DNA of 50,634 nucleotides from Petrotoga sp. UBA5851 (GCA_002431635.1 DJGH01000070.1:1-50634); one strand, 5' to 3'; positions 42,370-50,634 are shown, numbered from the stretch's first letter. The notes: generated by a model not told the origin, from the sequence alone. Made by a program: numbers and translations.

Positions 42370-43242
42370 ATGTCTAAATTTCAGGGGATCAAGATAAACC
42401 CAAAGAACTTTCATAAAAGTCAGATAAAATTTTATCTTTTTTTAGTACCTTTTGCAGTTTTTATGGTGCTGCCGCTGGTATTCATATTTTCGCAGGCCTT
42501 TAAGCCTATGGATGAGTTGCTTCAGTTTCCTCCGAAGATCTTAGTGGCACATCCCAGTTTTGAAAATTTCAGGCAGCTTTTTTCAACCATGACCAACTCC
42601 GGACTGCCGGTTACAAGGTATCTCTTCAACAGCGTTACCGTAACCGCAATTACCGTTATACTTACGGTTTATATAAGCGTAAGCGCCGGATATGCACTTT
42701 CAAAAAAGAAGTTCGGCCTGAGGAACTTTATTTTCAAGGTAAATACTTTTGCATTGATGTTTGTTCCCATAGCCGTTTCTATTCCCAGGTACATAATTGT
42801 AGTAAAGATGGGACTTATAGATACATTTGTTATAAATATCCTTCCCATGCTGGCCATGCCTGTAGGTCTTTTTCTGGTCAAGCAGTTTATAGATCAGATA
42901 CCGGATACGTTAATAGAAGCGGCTAAGATAGACGGAGCGAACGATTTTATAATATTCTTCAGGATTATCATACCGCTCTGCAAACCTGCTATTGCGACAC
43001 TTGTAATTCTTTCATTTCAGACGGCTTGGAACTACACAGAGGCTTCATCGATCTATATAAACAATGAAAGTTTTAAAACCTTTGCTTATTTTATGAATAC
43101 CGTTACTTCAACAAACAATACTGTGGCGGGTATGGGGATGGCAGCCGCTGCAGCTCTTATAATGTTTCTTCCAAATCTTATCATCTTTATCTTTACACAG
43201 AGCAAAGTCATGAATACTATGGCTCATTCCGGAATCAAGTGA
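42370..43242 (+). CDS. ABC sugar transporter permease, MalG type (pair 1)
   Basis: 290 residues; ATG after AGGTGGTGGGAA. Six membrane helices and the EAA loop EAAKIDGANDFIIFFRIIIPLCKPA, which contacts the ATPase. It ends with the hydrophobic tail ALIMFLPNLIIFIFTQSKVMNTMAHSGIK common in this family. It pairs with the 41463 protein. No ATPase gene is present in the operon, so a shared MsmX/MalK-type ATPase encoded elsewhere must energise it. Confidence 0.93.
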   Translation: MSKFQGIKINPKNFHKSQIKFYLFLVPFAVFMVLPLVFIFSQAFKPMDELLQFPPKILVAHPSFENFRQLFSTMTNSGLPVTRYLFNSVTVTAITVILTVYISVSAGYALSKKKFGLRNFIFKVNTFALMFVPIAVSIPRYIIVVKMGLIDTFVINILPMLAMPVGLFLVKQFIDQIPDTLIEAAKIDGANDFIIFFRIIIPLCKPAIATLVILSFQTAWNYTEASSIYINNESFKTFAYFMNTVTSTNNTVAGMGMAAAAALIMFLPNLIIFIFTQSKVMNTMAHSGIK

Positions 43243-43252
43243 GGTGGGGAGA

Positions 43253-45244
43253 TTGAAGATAAAACCTTTGACTCTGCTTGTAATTCTGCTGTTTTTTGCA
43301 GTATCGTATGCGGATGTGCCGTATAAAACCTACACGATGGGGCCTAACGGATTTATAGTTGAAACGCGCAATGCCTTTGTTCCGGAAAAAGTTTTCTTTC
43401 CTTCAGTAATGAATGCGGAGGATATTTTTGTAGACAAAGACGGTAGTATATATGTTGCCGATACAGGAAACATGAGAGTTTTAAAGATAAATCCCGATAT
43501 GAGCGAGGAAGTTTTTTCTGACTATATGTTTTTTATGCCCACAGGAATTTTTGTTACGGATGAGCTTGTATATGTTGCCGATTCAGGTAGCTTTTCAGTC
43601 TGTGTTTTCAACAAGTCCGGAGAGCTTTTAAAAGAGCTAGGCAGGCCATCACAACCGCTTTTTGGAAGCAAAAACCAGTTCATCCCGCTTAAAGTTGCCG
43701 TAGATGCAAGAAATAATATATATATCATAAGTGAAGGATCCACAGACGGCATTGTCTGTCTTAACAGCGACGGAGAGTTTATGAACTATCTGGGAGCCAA
43801 CCGTCCGGATGTTTCGCTAAAGATGCTTCTTCAGCGTATAATATTTACCGGAGCCAAAGGTCAGTTTCTCAAGCTCAGACCGCCTTCTCCGACTAATATT
43901 GCAATAGATGCTGATGGCATCATATATACCTGCACGTATGGATTAGAAACCAACAGCATTAAAAAATTTAATATTGCAGGTGTTAATATTTTTGAAAACA
44001 GGATCTTCGGTGATCCGGACATAGTAGATATAGGGCTTGATGATTTAAATAATGTTTATGCGGTTGATTCCAACGGTTTTATAGTTGTATCAAACAGTCT
44101 TGGCGATCTTCTTTTCATCTTTGGAAACAAGGATTCTCTTGCCGAAAGGAAAGGACTTTTGACTAATCCTTCAGCGCTGGAGGTTGCAGGAGATGGCAGA
44201 GTTTATGTTCTGGACAAGGAAAAAAATTCTATAACGGTTTTTAAGCCTACAGACTTTGCAGATCTTGTTTTCAGAGCTGACAATATGTATATCCAGGGTC
44301 TGTATCTCCAGGGGAAGGATGAATGGCAGAAAGTACAGACGCTTAACAGTTCTTTTCTGCTTTCCTATAAGGCTCTTGCCAAAGCGTATTTTAAAGAGGG
44401 AATGTACGGACAGTCTCTTGAGTATTTCAGGTTATCGCAGGACAAGGGAGAGTACTCGGAATCTTTTTGGCAGATACGCAATGAATGGCTTCAGAAAAAC
44501 TTATCTCTGATATTCATAGGCTTTGTGGCAGTTTTCATTTTATATAAACTGCTTAGGTTTATAGACCGTAAGAAAAATATTTTTTCATCACTTAAACTAT
44601 TTTTTGTAAAGCTTTCAAGGGTAAAGCTTATAAACGATCTGTTGTTTCTTAAGTATATGCTTTTCCATCCGATAGACGGATACTATGAAATAAGACGTAA
44701 AAACAGAATCTCACTAGTGAGTGCAACAGTCCTTTATATCTATCTTTTTTTCCTGGAGCTTTTCAAGATCTTTTTTACAGGTTTTATTTTTTCATCTGTT
44801 TCGGTATACAGAGTAAATCTCTTTGAAGTAGCTGCAGGGATTTATCTTCCGGTTGCGGTTCTTTTGCTTTCCAACTACCTTATAAGTGAAATAAACAGTG
44901 GTGAAGGAAGGCTGAGGGACATCTATACGGCAGGAGCTTATGCACTGGCACCTTATATTGTTTTTGAACCTTTTCTGATAATCATAAGCAATGTGCTGAC
45001 TTATAACGAAGCATTTCTCTATACTTTTCCGCAGTATGTGGTGATAGGCTGGACTCTGATTCTCTTGTTCCTTATGGTCAAGCAGATTCATAACTATACG
45101 GTAGGCGAAGCGGTTAAAAATATTCTCTTGACACTTTTCATGGTTTTTATAATAATCATCATTGTGTTTATAATCTTTGTGCTTTTCACACAGGAGGCTG
45201 AGTTCTTGCAGAGCATATTCAGAGAGGTGATATTGCGTGAATAG
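43253..45244 (+). CDS. NHL beta-propeller protein fused to a Yip1-type membrane domain
   Basis: 663 residues from a TTG at 43253 after GAGGTGGGGAGA; a GTG at 43244 lies inside that site. Signal peptide (LTLLVILLFFAVSYA), then about six NHL-type blades (about 45-335: AEDIFVDKDGSIYVADTGNMRVLKINPD, LVYVADSGSFSVCVFNKSGE, VEVAGDGRVYVLDKEKNSITVF). A TPR-like segment (about 360-410) and a membrane helix (about 415-435, LIFIGFVAVFILYKLL) follow. The C-terminal Yip1 domain (about 480-655) has five hydrophobic helices and YEIRRKNRISL. The propeller would face outside the membrane, with Yip1 in it. It lies between a permease pair and DUF5696 and is probably an envelope partner of the importer. Its role is unknown. 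Confidence 0.78.
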   Translation: MKIKPLTLLVILLFFAVSYADVPYKTYTMGPNGFIVETRNAFVPEKVFFPSVMNAEDIFVDKDGSIYVADTGNMRVLKINPDMSEEVFSDYMFFMPTGIFVTDELVYVADSGSFSVCVFNKSGELLKELGRPSQPLFGSKNQFIPLKVAVDARNNIYIISEGSTDGIVCLNSDGEFMNYLGANRPDVSLKMLLQRIIFTGAKGQFLKLRPPSPTNIAIDADGIIYTCTYGLETNSIKKFNIAGVNIFENRIFGDPDIVDIGLDDLNNVYAVDSNGFIVVSNSLGDLLFIFGNKDSLAERKGLLTNPSALEVAGDGRVYVLDKEKNSITVFKPTDFADLVFRADNMYIQGLYLQGKDEWQKVQTLNSSFLLSYKALAKAYFKEGMYGQSLEYFRLSQDKGEYSESFWQIRNEWLQKNLSLIFIGFVAVFILYKLLRFIDRKKNIFSSLKLFFVKLSRVKLINDLLFLKYMLFHPIDGYYEIRRKNRISLVSATVLYIYLFFLELFKIFFTGFIFSSVSVYRVNLFEVAAGIYLPVAVLLLSNYLISEINSGEGRLRDIYTAGAYALAPYIVFEPFLIIISNVLTYNEAFLYTFPQYVVIGWTLILLFLMVKQIHNYTVGEAVKNILLTLFMVFIIIIIVFIIFVLFTQEAEFLQSIFREVILRE

Positions 45245-47297
45245 AAGAATAATTTTCGTGATCATAGTTTTTTTATGTGCCTGTATAGCTCTTTCCAATT
45301 TTGAAAAAGTATATGAAAACGATAATTATACATATTTTTTTGATTCTCATAGCCTCCTTTTACGCATAGAACAAAAGAACGGGGATAACGTATGGCATAC
45401 CGGCATTGAACAGGACGACGGATTTCTTAATGATGAATGGCAGGCCTTTTCTTCAAGCGGTATGACTGTTGAGTATATGACCGGAGATATGCAGAGCAAA
45501 AAGGTGAGTGCCTCATCAGATACATGCAGTATAACCATGCAGGTCAAAGGTAATATGCTGCAGATAAATGCACAGTTCAGAGAGCAGGGCTTTTCAGTGG
45601 GTATGGAGATACTCTTTAATGAGCAGGGCTTTGAAGTAACTTCCGGAAAGAATTTTATAAGCGAATCTTCTGATACCGGCAACAGGATAATGAATCTTTA
45701 TTTTTTCCCTTTTTTTGAAGCAGCAATCAAAAGCGACAATGGATATGTTTTCATTCCGGACGGAAGCGGCAGTATAATGAAAATCGGTAAGTCCAACGCT
45801 AAGAAGCCTTATATTCAAAGAGTATACGGATATGATTACGGCACGGCTGATACTGCATCTCTTTCGACGGGATATGGAATAAATCCTGCCAAAAAGATAA
45901 AGATACCGGTTTATGGAGTCGTATCGCAGGAAGATAAAAAAGGGTTCATGTCCATAGTAAAGCAGGGGGATGAGTATACTGAAATACTTGCCTATCCTGG
46001 AGGAGTGATAACGCCGTATACATGGATAAGTGCAAGGTATATAGTAAGGCAGATGTATAAGAAATTTTTGGATAAGAAGGGCACAGCTGTTCTTGTCAGC
46101 ACACAGGAGCCATATGATCTGACGGTGAAAACCGGGTTTATTCTTCTTTGCTCACAGGATGCTAACTACAGTTCTATGGCTGTAAAGTATAGAGAGTACC
46201 TTGAAGAAAATAATATGCTTTCTGAGAAGTTTTCTTCTGAGAAAGCTTTACTAAGGCTCGATGTTATGGCGGCTGAAACAAGGAACAGGGTAATCGGAAA
46301 AGATTATATACAGATGACTTCGCTGAAAGAACTTAAAGAAATAACGGGAATGCTTAACGGACTTGATTATATAATAAATATTTTCGGATATTCCAAAGAC
46401 GGATACAGTCAGTCCTTTCCTGTTCATCTGCCTGTGAGTCAGTCATTTGCGGGTTTAAAGGAGCTTAAGGAGTTCAATCTTTCCAACAAAAATGTTTTCT
46501 ATATGGTAGACTATACATTGGCCAATAAAGAAAAAACAGGGTTCGGAGCAGATGTGGCTCAGAATATATCAAAGCAGTTTATAACAAGCTGGGGATACCG
46601 TATTCTATCTCCTGAGGTTTCGGCCAATCTTTATAAAAATGAGCAAAAGAAGTTTGAGGAGCTTAACATAACAAATCTTTCTTTCAGAACAACAGGAGAG
46701 GTTCTTTACAGCGATTACGGTAAAAGACCTTTATCCAGAGGACAAGCCAAACAGATTATAAGCAGCAGCTTCAACGGAGCTTTTTATAATCCAAATGTTT
46801 ATCTGTGGAAAAGCTGCAGCGCCATTTTTGATATTGATACCGACTCTTCGGGATATATTTTTGAGAAGCGTTCAGTACCGTTTTTACAGATTCTTCTTTC
46901 TGGTAAAATTCCGTGTTTTTCAAAACCGCTGAACTTTACATCCGATCTTGGCAATGAGCTTTTAAAGCTTGTCGAATTTGGAGTATATCCCTCGTTTATA
47001 ATAACGCAGGAGAGTTCTTTAAAACTTTTGGAAACGCCGTCACAGTGGATAAGTTCTTCGGAATTTTCCTCATGGCAGGATACTGTACGCAGTTCTTACG
47101 ACTTCGTAAATGAGGCGCTTAAAGAAGTTTACGGCTGTGGTATTATATCTCATGAGATTTTTGAAAACGGTATATCCAAGACCAGATACTCAAACGATGT
47201 CGTTATATTTGTCAATTACGGCACACAAAGCATGGAGTACGGCAGTATAGAAGTTCCGGCCAGAGGTTATCGTGTAGTTAAGGATGGTGAGATATGA
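45237..47297 (+). CDS. Exported DUF5696-like protein with glycosidase-like layout
   Basis: 686 residues from a GTG at 45237, overlapping the Yip1 gene by 8 bases. Signal peptide MNRRIIFVIIVFLCACIALS. Residues about 22-320 form a beta-rich domain (YTYFFDSHSLLLRIEQKNGDNVW, YVFIPDGSGSIMKIG), followed by the helix SMAVKYREYLEENNM. Residues about 340-600 read like an alternating beta/alpha barrel (LKELKEITGMLNGLDYIINIFGY, VFYMVDYTL, ITNLSFRTTGEVLYSDYG, VPFLQILLSGKIPCFSKPLN). The end (about 620-686) is a beta-sandwich (VVIFVNYGTQSMEYGSIEVPARGYRVV). This order is the one seen in several glycoside hydrolase families. I identify it as DUF5696-type from its general features and neighbours; enzyme activity is inferred only. 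Confidence 0.72.
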   Translation: MNRRIIFVIIVFLCACIALSNFEKVYENDNYTYFFDSHSLLLRIEQKNGDNVWHTGIEQDDGFLNDEWQAFSSSGMTVEYMTGDMQSKKVSASSDTCSITMQVKGNMLQINAQFREQGFSVGMEILFNEQGFEVTSGKNFISESSDTGNRIMNLYFFPFFEAAIKSDNGYVFIPDGSGSIMKIGKSNAKKPYIQRVYGYDYGTADTASLSTGYGINPAKKIKIPVYGVVSQEDKKGFMSIVKQGDEYTEILAYPGGVITPYTWISARYIVRQMYKKFLDKKGTAVLVSTQEPYDLTVKTGFILLCSQDANYSSMAVKYREYLEENNMLSEKFSSEKALLRLDVMAAETRNRVIGKDYIQMTSLKELKEITGMLNGLDYIINIFGYSKDGYSQSFPVHLPVSQSFAGLKELKEFNLSNKNVFYMVDYTLANKEKTGFGADVAQNISKQFITSWGYRILSPEVSANLYKNEQKKFEELNITNLSFRTTGEVLYSDYGKRPLSRGQAKQIISSSFNGAFYNPNVYLWKSCSAIFDIDTDSSGYIFEKRSVPFLQILLSGKIPCFSKPLNFTSDLGNELLKLVEFGVYPSFIITQESSLKLLETPSQWISSSEFSSWQDTVRSSYDFVNEALKEVYGCGIISHEIFENGISKTRYSNDVVIFVNYGTQSMEYGSIEVPARGYRVVKDGEI

Positions 47298-48148
47298 AGC
47301 TGACTGCTAGGAACAGCGCAAAAGGCTATTTTTTTATTTCAGGATGGATCATAGGCTTTCTTATATTTACGCTTATTCCCATAATAAGAACCTTCTGGTT
47401 CAGTTTTAACAGAGTGAGGTTTACTGCCGATGGTATAAAAGAGTCTTTCATAGGGCTTTTAAACTATAAGAATGCTTTCCTTATGGATGTCGCCTTTACC
47501 GATGGCCTTATAAACTATGCAGGGCAGATGGCTGTGTTTATACCGGTTATAATCACTTTTTCCCTTATTGCCGCCATTTTGCTTACAAAAGATATAAAGG
47601 GAAAGGGATTTTTCAGAACCATATTTTTTCTTCCCGTTATAATAACCAGCGGTCCTGTGATGAAACAACTTATAGAGCAAAACGCTACGTCACTTCCTGG
47701 AATTTCCGAGTACTTTTCGGTTCAGGAGCTTGCAAATGAGTTTGGGTTACTTGGAAATCTTCTTGGAACGGTTCTTTCGTCCTTTATAATGATTTTATGG
47801 TTCTGCGGTGTTCAGATTCTCATATTCATAGCTGCTATACAAAAGCTTGACCAGAGTATGTACGAAGCGGCTTCAATAGACGGAGCATCAGGATGGCAGA
47901 GTTTCTGGAAGCTTACACTCCCAGCTCTGATGCCTGTGGTGGGGGTGAATGTTCTGTATACTCTTGTGACGCTTTCAGGTTTTTCGCTTAATACGATTGT
48001 TCAGAAAATTTCGACTGACATGTACGATATAAACCGAGGCATAGGCTATGCAACAGCGCTTTCTGTTATTTACTTCGGAGTTATACTCATCATTCTGACC
48101 GTCTTTATGGTTTTTATAAACGGCCGGCGCAAAAAAGCGGAAAGATAG
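47294..48148 (+). CDS. ABC sugar transporter permease, MalF type (pair 2)
   Basis: 284 residues; ATG overlapping the previous stop by 4 bases. Six membrane helices beginning GYFFISGWIIGFLIFTLIPIIRTFWFSF, and the EAA loop EAASIDGASGWQSFWKLTLPALMP. It differs clearly from the pair 1 permease in sequence and so is not a recent duplicate. It partners the MalG-type protein encoded 8 bases downstream. Confidence 0.92.
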   Translation: MKLTARNSAKGYFFISGWIIGFLIFTLIPIIRTFWFSFNRVRFTADGIKESFIGLLNYKNAFLMDVAFTDGLINYAGQMAVFIPVIITFSLIAAILLTKDIKGKGFFRTIFFLPVIITSGPVMKQLIEQNATSLPGISEYFSVQELANEFGLLGNLLGTVLSSFIMILWFCGVQILIFIAAIQKLDQSMYEAASIDGASGWQSFWKLTLPALMPVVGVNVLYTLVTLSGFSLNTIVQKISTDMYDINRGIGYATALSVIYFGVILIILTVFMVFINGRRKKAER

Positions 48149-48156
48149 GCGATATC

Positions 48157-49047
48157 ATGAAAAAAAAGAATATAAAAACTGTTTTTTCCAAGGCTGTCAT
48201 ATACTTTTTGCTTGTGCTGATAGGGTTTGTTTTTCTCTATCCGATACTTTATATGGTATCTTACAGCTTCATGGATACCCAGGATCTGGTGAATCCTTTT
48301 GTAAAATGGATTCCGACAAAGCTTTATACTGATAATTATGTCAGAGCCTGTCAGGTGCTTGATTATTTTCCTACTCTGATAAAAACCATCTATGTCAATC
48401 TAATCCCTGCTGTTCTACAGACTATATTCACATCCTTTACGGGTTATGGCTTGGCACGTTTTGAGTTCAGAGGAAAAAAGCTTGTAATGCTTTTAATACT
48501 TGTTACGTTTATAATTCCTGCTCAGGTAACCATGATCCCACAGTTTCTTATGTATAAGGATCTCAATCTTATTGGAAGTCTTTACTCATATATACTCCCT
48601 GCCATATTCAGCCAGGGTTTGAAAAGTTCCATCTTCATACTGATCTTTTACCAGTTTTTTAAGATGCTTCCAAAATCTCTTGAGGAGGCTGCCCAGCTTG
48701 ACGGAGCAAGCTTTATGGTTATTTTCACAAAAATTGCCGTTCCTTCGGCTCTTCCTGCATACATTGTGTCGTTCATTTTTTCGTTTGTGTGGTACTGGAA
48801 TGAGACTACGCTTTCGGCGCTGTATTTCGGAAACAAGATTAAGACTCTGACGCTTGGTCTGCAAAATTTTGCTGCTACTTATCAAAATGTTTACTCAATG
48901 AGTGTTACGCAGGGCGGGAAAAACCTTAATGAAGCCATTTCAATGGCCGGAACATTGATCTCGATACTTCCGCTTTTAATATTTTATTTCATATTTCAGC
49001 GTTGGTTTGTTCAGAGTGTCGATAAAACCGGTATAACCGGAGAATAG
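48157..49047 (+). CDS. ABC sugar transporter permease, MalG type (pair 2)
   Basis: 296 residues; ATG at 48157. Six membrane helices, with FVFLYPILYMVSYSFMDTQDLVNPFVKWIP at the start and the EAA loop EAAQLDGASFMVIFTKIAVPSALPA. The loop YFGNKIKTLTLGLQNFAATYQNVYSMSVTQGGKNLNEAISMAGTLISILPLL is typical of a longer MalG/LplC-like group. With two permease pairs and two binding proteins, the operon can build two importers or a mixed one. The ATPase is not encoded here. Confidence 0.92.
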   Translation: MKKKNIKTVFSKAVIYFLLVLIGFVFLYPILYMVSYSFMDTQDLVNPFVKWIPTKLYTDNYVRACQVLDYFPTLIKTIYVNLIPAVLQTIFTSFTGYGLARFEFRGKKLVMLLILVTFIIPAQVTMIPQFLMYKDLNLIGSLYSYILPAIFSQGLKSSIFILIFYQFFKMLPKSLEEAAQLDGASFMVIFTKIAVPSALPAYIVSFIFSFVWYWNETTLSALYFGNKIKTLTLGLQNFAATYQNVYSMSVTQGGKNLNEAISMAGTLISILPLLIFYFIFQRWFVQSVDKTGITGE

Positions 49048-49058
49048 AGGGGGAGTTT

Positions 49059-50303
49059 ATGAAAAAAGCATTTTGGTGTTTACTGGTACTGGCTTTTATT
49101 CCGATGATGATCTTTCCTTTAAGTACAGATCATTTTGAGGAAGAGTTCAGAAAGTCCTTCGATTTTTTCTGGGAACAAGCCAACAGCATACCAGGTTCTG
49201 TGGGTTATGGTTTGGTGCGTGACAGATATCCGGGGTCTGCTGAGTGTGCGAGTATTGCGAGTACAGGCTTTGGACTTAGTGCCATAGTAATTGGAGTCGA
49301 AAAAGAATGGATCACCTATGAACAGGGGGCTGAAAGGGCTGAAAAAACGCTTGATACACTTTTAAAAATGGAAACTGTGCGTGGTTTTTTTTATCATTTT
49401 GTCGATATAAGTACTGCGCAAAGAATAAATAAAAGTGAAATCTCAACCATTGACACTGCGATACTGCTGTGTGGTGCTCTTACATGTGCAAAGTACTTCG
49501 GCGGAGAGATTCTTTCTAAGACGATGATGCTTTTCTCGGAAATAAACTGGAAAGTATTCGTAGATAAAAGTACCAACTACTTTTATATGTCGCTCATGCC
49601 CGAGTCAGGATTTTCCGGCCGATGGGATTTTTATGCTGAACAGCTTATGATGTATGTTCTTGGTGCAGCTTCTCCTACTTATCCCATAGGCAAAGAGGTA
49701 TACTATGCTTTTAAGCGGAACAGGTCATCGTATAAGGGCAGTACATTTATACACTCGTGGTTTGGTTCACTCTTTACCCATCAATACTCACATGCATGGA
49801 TTGACTTTCGCAACAAAAAAGATGCTATGGGAGTTAACTGGCATCAGAACTCTGTAGATGCAAGTTTGGCTAATTACAGGTACTGTCTGGATCTGAAGGA
49901 CAGGTATCCGCATTTTTCAGAAAGCTGCTGGGGACTTTCGGCTTGTGACAGTATAAGCGGATACAATGGACTTTACGGTTCTCAACCAAGCGGATACGAT
50001 AACAAGGCCAATGTGGTTGACGGAACTATTGCTGTATCCGCATCTCTTGGCAGCATTGTTTTCACCCCTGAGGAGTCCTTGCGTGCGCTTGACTATTACT
50101 ACTCCATAGACGGATTATGGGGCAGGTACGGATTGAAGAATGCTTTTAATCCTTGCCAGAATTGGATAGCAAAAGATTATATCGGAATAGACAAGGGAAT
50201 AACGCTTTTAATGTTTTCTAACTATGAGAATGGGCTCATCTGGAGTCTCTTTTCTGATATTGACTGCATAAAAGAAGGTTTAAAAAAGCTGGAAATAAAT
50301 TAG
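49059..50303 (+). CDS. Exported GH144-like (glycoamylase-like domain) endo-beta-glucanase candidate
   Basis: 414 residues; ATG after GAGGGGGAG. Signal peptide MKKAFWCLLVLAFIPMMIFP, then one (alpha/alpha)-barrel domain of the glycoamylase-like family. Landmarks: SFDFFWEQAN, SIASTGFGLSAIVIGVE, GFFYHFVDISTAQR, SEISTIDTAILLCGAL, WDFYAEQLMMYVLGAASPTYPI, LFTHQYSHAWIDFRNKKDAMGVNWHQNSVDAS, CWGLSACDSISGYNGLYG and DGTIAVSASLGSIVFTPEESLRAL. Characterised GH144 members are endo-beta-1,2-glucanases releasing sophoro-oligosaccharides. An exported enzyme of this family next to oligosaccharide importers and a GH94 phosphorylase fits extracellular or periplasmic glucan cleavage. The exact linkage is inferred, not shown. 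Confidence 0.85.
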   Translation: MKKAFWCLLVLAFIPMMIFPLSTDHFEEEFRKSFDFFWEQANSIPGSVGYGLVRDRYPGSAECASIASTGFGLSAIVIGVEKEWITYEQGAERAEKTLDTLLKMETVRGFFYHFVDISTAQRINKSEISTIDTAILLCGALTCAKYFGGEILSKTMMLFSEINWKVFVDKSTNYFYMSLMPESGFSGRWDFYAEQLMMYVLGAASPTYPIGKEVYYAFKRNRSSYKGSTFIHSWFGSLFTHQYSHAWIDFRNKKDAMGVNWHQNSVDASLANYRYCLDLKDRYPHFSESCWGLSACDSISGYNGLYGSQPSGYDNKANVVDGTIAVSASLGSIVFTPEESLRALDYYYSIDGLWGRYGLKNAFNPCQNWIAKDYIGIDKGITLLMFSNYENGLIWSLFSDIDCIKEGLKKLEIN

Positions 50304-50319
50304 CGTATAGGGAGGAAGT

Positions 50320-50634
50320 ATGGGAAGAAACGATATTGTTCAAACCGAAGCAAAACTGTCTTTTGATTTTTTCTGGAATGAAGCATCACTTATGGAAAAC
50401 TCTTATGGTCTTATAAAAGATAATACGGTTCATGATGCGGCAAGCATAGCCAGTGTGGGATTTGGGCTTTCTGCAATTGTCGTGGGTGTAAATAGAGGTT
50501 GGATAACCAGAGAAGAGGGCTACAAAAGAGTTGTTGGTACTCTTAAGACTTTCTACAGCAAGGCTGAGCAGAAAGAAGGGTTCTTCATACACTTTCTGGA
50601 TATGCAGACTGCCCGAAGAACTTGGCACAGCGAG
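50320..50634 (+). CDS. Second GH144-like protein, without signal peptide (3' end outside window)
   Basis: Begins at the ATG after GGAGGA (50311-50316), 16 bases after the previous stop, and is open to the window end (105 codons seen). It aligns from its start with the mature part of the preceding protein: LSFDFFWNEASL, SIASVGFGLSAIVVGVNRGWIT and GFFIHFLDMQTARR match it, with no signal peptide in front (MGRNDIVQTEAK). It is therefore probably a cytoplasmic paralogue acting on imported oligosaccharides. Its catalytic region lies beyond the window. Confidence 0.83.
   Translation, partial: MGRNDIVQTEAKLSFDFFWNEASLMENSYGLIKDNTVHDAASIASVGFGLSAIVVGVNRGWITREEGYKRVVGTLKTFYSKAEQKEGFFIHFLDMQTARRTWHSE

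Noticed and set aside
1..50634. CRISPR array, transposase, integrase or rRNA genes
   Set aside because: No regularly spaced repeats, no transposase- or integrase-like protein and no rRNA segment were seen on either strand.

Overview
The window comes from an A+T-rich bacterial chromosome with dense genes, strong GGAGG-type ribosome binding sites, frequent ATA (Ile) and AGA/AGG (Arg) codons, and several TTG starts. The sugar-binding proteins have ordinary signal peptides with no lipobox cysteine, which suggests an organism with a periplasm-like space. SLBB export proteins, Wzz proteins, an rpoD gene and saccharolytic loci of this style would fit a Thermotogota-like or a clostridial-type saccharolytic anaerobe. 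I lean to the former with low confidence, because no rRNA or other decisive marker is present.

Layout. (1) 1-3686 (+): end of an SLBB polysaccharide-export gene and a Wzz-type chain-length protein. (2) 3710-5314: two small envelope or exported proteins of unknown function, separated by a palindrome-rich intergenic element. (3) 5394-7745 (-): rfbB (rmlB) and wecB, nucleotide-sugar genes, then a tRNA-Gln(CUG) with a perfect consensus promoter and its own terminator. (4) 7889-9199 (+): primary sigma factor rpoD. (5) 9474-26078 (+): one long exopolysaccharide/O-antigen-type operon. It holds an initiating sugar-phosphate transferase, a second Wzz, glycosyltransferases, a Wzy polymerase, an asparagine-synthase-like amidotransferase, a FemAB/GNAT-like protein, a polysaccharide deacetylase, two hexapeptide acyltransferases, a Wzx flippase, a VioA-like DegT aminotransferase and rmlA. 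Together with rfbB this suggests an N-acylated dTDP-4-amino-4,6-dideoxyhexose in the polymer. (6) 26101-28030 (-): an AAA ATPase plus RloB/TOPRIM-like pair (AbiL/RloAB-type defence) bracketed by a near-identical 16/17-bp direct repeat. (7) 28165-32365 (-): LacI regulator, GH3 beta-glucosidase and a glycosyltransferase. (8) 32601-50634 (+): a divergent operon of at least twelve genes for beta-glucan use, still running at the window end.

The last region is the most interesting. It encodes a GH35-type enzyme, a GH94 phosphorylase, an ordinary sugar-binding protein, a 942-residue protein with sugar-binding-like N-terminal domains and a solute-binding-protein C-terminus, two separate MalF/MalG permease pairs, an NHL-propeller/Yip1 membrane protein, a DUF5696-type exported protein with a glycosidase-like layout, and two GH144-like (glycoamylase-like fold) proteins, one exported and one apparently cytoplasmic. 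GH144, GH94 and GH3 together suggest depolymerisation, import and phosphorolysis of a beta-glucan, possibly beta-1,2-glucan (sophoro-oligosaccharides). No transporter ATPase is encoded. A LacI operator-like palindrome lies just downstream of a near-consensus promoter, facing the divergent lacI gene.

The two Wzz proteins both carry cytoplasmic tails that look like BY-kinase/MinD-type domains whose ATP-binding loop has been lost. This is a second point of interest.
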